A stretch of DNA of 64,000 bases from NCBI RefSeq assembly GCF_003815875.1, contig NZ_CP033924.1:2356001-2420000 (forward strand). The letters are read 5' to 3'. This DNA comes from Chryseobacterium lactis (GTDB lineage Bacteria; Bacteroidota; Bacteroidia; Flavobacteriales; Weeksellaceae). How positions within the stretch are numbered: position 1 is the stretch's first letter; the number at the start of each line of letters is the position of its first letter. Positions 61,370-64,000 of this stretch are shown here, one piece after another. Below the pieces are notes generated by a model. That model was not told the DNA's origin. It searched no databases and worked only from the letters and a program-made list of their open reading frames with translations. The translations under genes and the position numbers were made by a program.

Positions 61370-61395
61370 AAAAAGCTCTAGAGATAGAGCTTTTC
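61370..61395. terminator. Hairpin between the S4 gene and aroK
   Basis: AAAGCTCTA and TAGAGCTTT pair around GAGA. It contains the aroK stop codon and can act for both convergent genes. Confidence 0.75.
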
Positions 61396-61893
61396 TATGA
61401 TTTCTGTAACAATATCTTCAGGTTCCCGGGAGTCTGTTCCTACAGTGAATTGTGCCTTACTGTAAAACTGATTTCTTTCAAATAAGTGTTTAGCGATGAA
61501 TTCCGGGAGGTCTTCATCTGATATATTGGCAATTAATGGCCTTTTTTCTTTTTGTTTCAACAGTCTTTCAACTAACGTACCCACACCAGTTCGCAAAAAG
61601 ATACTTTTAGAGCTGTGGTTAATAATCTCCATGTTATTATAATAAACCGGAGTCCCTCCACCAACGCTTAATACTACATTTTCTTCAGAAGCTAATATTT
61701 CTTCCAAAGCCTCTCTTTCAAGCTTTCTAAAGTGAATTTCGCCCTTTTTTTCGAAAATTTCAGGAATGGTTAATTTATTTCTTCTGGAAATCTCTTTATC
61801 AAGGTCAATTAGTTTGAAATTTATTTTCTCGCTTAATATTTTGGAAATGTGAGATTTGCCACTTCCCATATATCCGATCAGTGAAATTATCAT
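61378..61893 (-). CDS. aroK: Shikimate kinase
   Basis: 171 residues from ATG 61893. An upstream in-frame reading frame runs into a tRNA gene and is rejected. P-loop LIGYMGSGKSH (5-15), shikimate-binding D30/D32 region LIDLDKEI, R-K-L-E-R, and the GGGTPVYY motif (78-85); LLKQKEKRPLI includes the adenine-side Arg. It phosphorylates shikimate in aromatic amino-acid synthesis. Confidence 0.95.
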   Translation of the reverse strand: MIISLIGYMGSGKSHISKILSEKINFKLIDLDKEISRRNKLTIPEIFEKKGEIHFRKLEREALEEILASEENVVLSVGGGTPVYYNNMEIINHSSKSIFLRTGVGTLVERLLKQKEKRPLIANISDEDLPEFIAKHLFERNQFYSKAQFTVGTDSREPEDIVTEIIEKLYL

Positions 61894-61924
61894 GAATTTA
61901 TTTTTAACAAATTTGCGAAAAAGT

Positions 61925-61954
61925 TTTGAGATAAAGAAAAAAGTCATATCTTTG
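61925..61954 (+). promoter_or_regulatory. Promoter of the tRNA cluster
   Basis: TTTG (61925-61928), 18 nt, TAtcTTTG (61947-61954), about 54 nt before the first tRNA. Confidence 0.7.
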
Positions 61955-62007
61955 CACCACTTAAAACAAGGGACATTACTTAAATGAAACTTGATGAGTA
62001 AGTGACC

Positions 62008-62080
62008 GACTCGGTAGCTCAGCTGGTAGAGCAATACACTTTTAATGTATGGGTCCTGGGTTCGAATCCCAGCCGGGTCA
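62008..62080 (+). tRNA. tRNA-Lys (UUU), copy 1
   Basis: 73 nt. Acceptor stem GACTCGG/CCGGGTC, T arm GGTTCGAATCC, anticodon stem ATACA/TGTAT with loop CTTTTAA giving anticodon TTT. The 3' CCA is not encoded. Confidence 0.97.
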
Positions 62081-62118
62081 CAAGCAAGAAAAATTACTGG
62101 AATTTTTGTAATTTTATT

Positions 62119-62201
62119 GCCTGCGTGGTGAAATTGGTAGACACGCCATCTTGAGGGGGTGGTTTCCTAAGGATGTGCTGGTTCGAGTCCAGTCGCAGGC
62201 A
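62119..62201 (+). tRNA. tRNA-Leu (GAG)
   Basis: 83 nt with a long variable arm. Acceptor stem GCCTGCG/CGCAGGC, anticodon stem CCATC/GGTGG with loop TTGAGGG giving GAG. No encoded CCA. Confidence 0.96.
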
Positions 62202-62255
62202 CTGCAAAGAAAATTTAATGATTATTAGTGAATTTATTCATTTTTAATTGTGGCC

Positions 62256-62328
62256 GACTCGGTAGCTCAGCTGGTAGAGCAATACACTTTTAATGTATGG
62301 GTCCTGGGTTCGAATCCCAGCCGGGTCA
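62256..62328 (+). tRNA. tRNA-Lys (UUU), copy 2
   Basis: 73 nt, identical to the copy at 62008-62080 and the last gene of the cluster. Confidence 0.97.
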
Positions 62329-62383
62329 CAAGTTTACTGAAAAGTAAATTTTTTTCATATTAATATTTTGTGATTTGGTGTTT

Positions 62384-62417
62384 CAAAGGCCTCCTTCAGG
62401 AGGCCTTTGATTTTTTG
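62384..62417 (+). terminator. Terminator of the tRNA cluster
   Basis: CAAAGGCCTCC and GGAGGCCTTTG form a perfect 11-bp stem with TTCA loop and six T residues. Confidence 0.93.
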
Positions 62418-62738
62418 TTTTAAAATTCTTGTTGAAATATGAGTGATATTTTTAATCACAAAAGATCACTCAAATCTTTTATTTTACAGAGCTAAGAAGT
62501 GCGACTTTGTCACAGAAGAAGCTTCATGGATACGCATTCGCTTTGAAAAGAATCAATGAAATTGATTCCATTCTTTGCTTTCTTAAAAAATGAGATAAGT
62601 TGCTAAAAGCTTTGCGTGAAATTAAATTACATAAATACAGGCAATATTATTCCCCAACTTTTAGACTGATTCCGTTAAAGTCAGGCGAGAAAAAAAATGA
62701 TCTGAGGATGATGATCCGAAATATGTTGGAGGATCATT
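62418..62738. repeat. Non-coding intergenic stretch with diverged repeat, copy B
   Basis: No gene is recognised in this 320-nt gap between the tRNA cluster and panC. Around 62450-62640 the order AATCA, TGATTCCATTCTTTGC and AAAGCTTTGC follows that of copy A at 13790-14090, in a diverged form. A pair of GGATGATGATCC and GGAGGATCATT strings (around 62706-62740) adds a small hairpin. Confidence 0.4.
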
Positions 62739-62771
62739 AAAATAAAAACTCTGACCATTAATGATCAGAGT
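62739..62771 (-). terminator. Terminator of panC
   Basis: On the minus strand ACTCTGA and TCAGAGT flank a partly self-complementary CATTAATG centre, followed by TTTTTATTTT. Confidence 0.85.
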
Positions 62772-62811
62772 CGTATTTTAAATAAGGAATAACTTTTTTT
62801 GCTAAATAATG

Positions 62812-63660
62812 TTAATCCAGATGCATATTATCAATTAATCTTACGCCGTCCACAACTACTACAATAAATGCTCTGAAGTTTCTGTCTTTATAGAAAAAAT
62901 TGGTTTCCTGCAGTGTTTTTTCATCAGCAATCAGGAAGTATTCAAGCTTCATTCCTTGCTGTCCATCGAAAATATCGTTTACTCTTTCTTTGATTTCCGG
63001 TATTGTCACGGTTCTGAACCAGTCATTTACTTTTTCCAACGTTTCATAAATGATTTTAGAAGCTTCTTTTCGCTCTTCCTGAAGTCTTTGGTTTCTGGAG
63101 CTTAAAGCCAGTCCGTTTTCTGCTCTGTAAATCGGGACGCCTACTATTTTCACAGGAATATGCTTTTTTTCTACCATTTTATTAATGATAGCAAGCTGTT
63201 GAAAATCTTTTTCTCCAAAATAAGCACTGTCAGGTTGTATCTGTTTGAAGAGTTCTTCCACAACGGTTCCCACACCATCAAAGTGGCCTGGTCTTGATTT
63301 TCCTTCCATTTCATTTTCCAATCCGTCAAAATCATAAGATTTGCTTTCTGTTTTTTCAGGATAAATATCCGTTACTTCAGGAATATAAACTGCATCTACG
63401 AGACCTGAGTTTTCCAGAATTAAAATATCTCTGTTGATGTCCCTAGGATACTTCTGAAGATCCTCAGAATTGTTAAATTGAGTAGGATTTACAAAAATTG
63501 ATGAAATAACAAGGTCATTTTCTTTTTTTGCCTCTTCATACAGGGAAAGGTGGCCTTTATGGAGTGCTCCCATAGTGGGGGCAAAGCCTATTCTTTTTCC
63601 CATTTCTTTCTGTCTTTCAATGAAATCCTGAAGGACTTTCCTATTTTTTATAACTTCCAT
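62812..63660 (-). CDS. panC: Pantothenate synthetase (pantoate-beta-alanine ligase)
   Basis: 282 residues. PTMGALHKGHLSL holds the HIGH-like ATP motif, SSIFVNPTQFN the pantoate-binding Gln, YFGEKDFQQL and LALSSRNQRL the KMSKS-like site. The enzyme joins pantoate and beta-alanine to make vitamin B5 for CoA. Divergent from the glycogen synthase gene, an arrangement seen in related flavobacteria. Confidence 0.97.
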   Translation of the reverse strand: MEVIKNRKVLQDFIERQKEMGKRIGFAPTMGALHKGHLSLYEEAKKENDLVISSIFVNPTQFNNSEDLQKYPRDINRDILILENSGLVDAVYIPEVTDIYPEKTESKSYDFDGLENEMEGKSRPGHFDGVGTVVEELFKQIQPDSAYFGEKDFQQLAIINKMVEKKHIPVKIVGVPIYRAENGLALSSRNQRLQEERKEASKIIYETLEKVNDWFRTVTIPEIKERVNDIFDGQQGMKLEYFLIADEKTLQETNFFYKDRNFRAFIVVVVDGVRLIDNMHLD

Positions 63661-63784
63661 AGTTTATTTTAATACTAATTCAAAATTAGTAAAAATATCA
63701 CATAATAACATGTGTTTTTAATAATTTGGAAAAGGGAATTTTCGTAAAAAAATGTTAATTAAAATAATGTTGGATGTTTTTTTG

Positions 63785-63792
63785 TAATTTTG
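63785..63792 (+). promoter_or_regulatory. -7 box of the glycogen synthase gene
   Basis: TAatTTTG, 39 nt before the ATG at 63832. Confidence 0.55.
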
Positions 63793-63831
63793 CACATTAA
63801 AGCATTTTTACAAAAATTAGATAGAAAGTTT

Positions 63832-64000
63832 ATGCCGAATCAAAAAATACTGTACATTACTACAGAGATGTATCCATATCAAGAAGACACAAATATGGCT
63901 GCAGTGGTAAACAAAATGGCACTTAAGATGCACAATGAAGGCAATGATGTAAGAGTTTTTATGCCAAGATTTGGACAAATAAGTGAGAGAAAATTCCAAC
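63832..64000 (+). CDS. Glycogen/starch synthase family protein (5' end only)
   Basis: 56 codons before the window ends. MPNQKILYITTEMYPYQEDTN opens like GT5 starch synthases (K-x-L-x-x-x-x-E-x-x-P), but the K-T-G-G-L motif that binds ADP-glucose is replaced by a T-N-M-A-A-V-V stretch, as in the Bacteroidota-specific branch. VNKMALKMHNEGNDVRVFMPRFG continues the N-terminal Rossmann-like domain. It would extend alpha-1,4-glucan from ADP- or UDP-glucose. The call relies on the first 56 residues and on its place beside panC. Confidence 0.7.
   Translation, partial: MPNQKILYITTEMYPYQEDTNMAAVVNKMALKMHNEGNDVRVFMPRFGQISERKFQ

Noticed and set aside
61894..62034. N-terminal extension of shikimate kinase
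   Set aside because: It would read into the tRNA-Lys gene and shows no family match; the P-loop starts 5 residues after ATG 61893.
1..64000. Prophage, integrative element or IS
   Set aside because: No transposase, integrase, phage structural gene set or flanking attachment repeats were found; the YhcG gene alone does not suffice.

Overview
The window looks like chromosomal DNA of a Chryseobacterium-like member of the Flavobacteriia (Bacteroidota). The DNA is AT-rich. Promoters follow the Bacteroidota pattern (TTTG, about 19 nt, then TAnnTTTG) rather than the E. coli one, and purine-rich ribosome binding sites are essentially absent. The window also carries type IX secretion sorting domains, GLPGLI proteins, a DUF6496 protein and a GG-leader peptide of the kind common in Chryseobacterium. 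No transposase, integrase, prophage or CRISPR array was seen. Gene identities come from reading the translations; no database search was run.

Layout. 1-1061: the 5' part of an EF-G paralogue on the minus strand, behind a long leader with a 28-codon upstream ORF, a competing antiterminator/terminator pair and further hairpins. 1276-7285: a tellurite/stress (Ter) operon encoding HAD, phosphoribosyltransferase, TerD, TelA, an unknown protein, a second TerD and TerC. 7468-13749: small regulator modules (TetR with a DUF1348 protein; Rrf2 with an NmrA-like oxidoreductase and a metallo-beta-lactamase-fold/MoaF-like protein sharing a twin operator), plus a catalase-like protein, an FKBP isomerase and a lipoprotein. 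14142-16435: an M23 peptidase and gpsA. 16514-19239: an operon of three paralogous secreted proteins. 19763-29701: mqo, an AadS-like adenylyltransferase, a cholesterol-oxidase-like flavoenzyme, DUF1684, GNAT, SDR and GH63-like genes.

29015-33672 is a tight minus-strand operon (two-gene 5'-nucleotidase, porZ-like, recO). 33869-36651: dapA, GNAT, an AraC-type regulator and a receiver-like protein lacking its phospho-acceptor. 37261-46178: recG, a secreted thioredoxin, three POT peptide transporters and a YhcG/DUF1016 nuclease gene. 46445-48394: a six-cysteine GG-leader peptide followed by two GLPGLI proteins. 48475-58494: DPP-IV, two small stress-type proteins, an alpha-glucan phosphorylase-like enzyme, a possible nuclease, a type B T9SS-sorted surface protein, DUF1572 and mtaB. 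58549-64000: an FMN glutamate-synthase-like protein, a lipoprotein, an S4 protein, aroK, a Lys-Leu-Lys tRNA cluster, panC and the start of a glycogen synthase gene.

Functional themes are peptide use (secreted DPP-IV and three POT importers), glycogen metabolism (phosphorylase-like protein and synthase), cell-surface export (PorZ and T9SS cargo) and stress or antibiotic response (Ter operon, adenylyltransferase, attenuated EF-G paralogue). The strongest candidates for something undescribed are the leader-peptide attenuator of the EF-G paralogue and the GG-peptide/GLPGLI locus. Weaker candidates are the unknown Ter-operon protein and the receiver without its aspartate.
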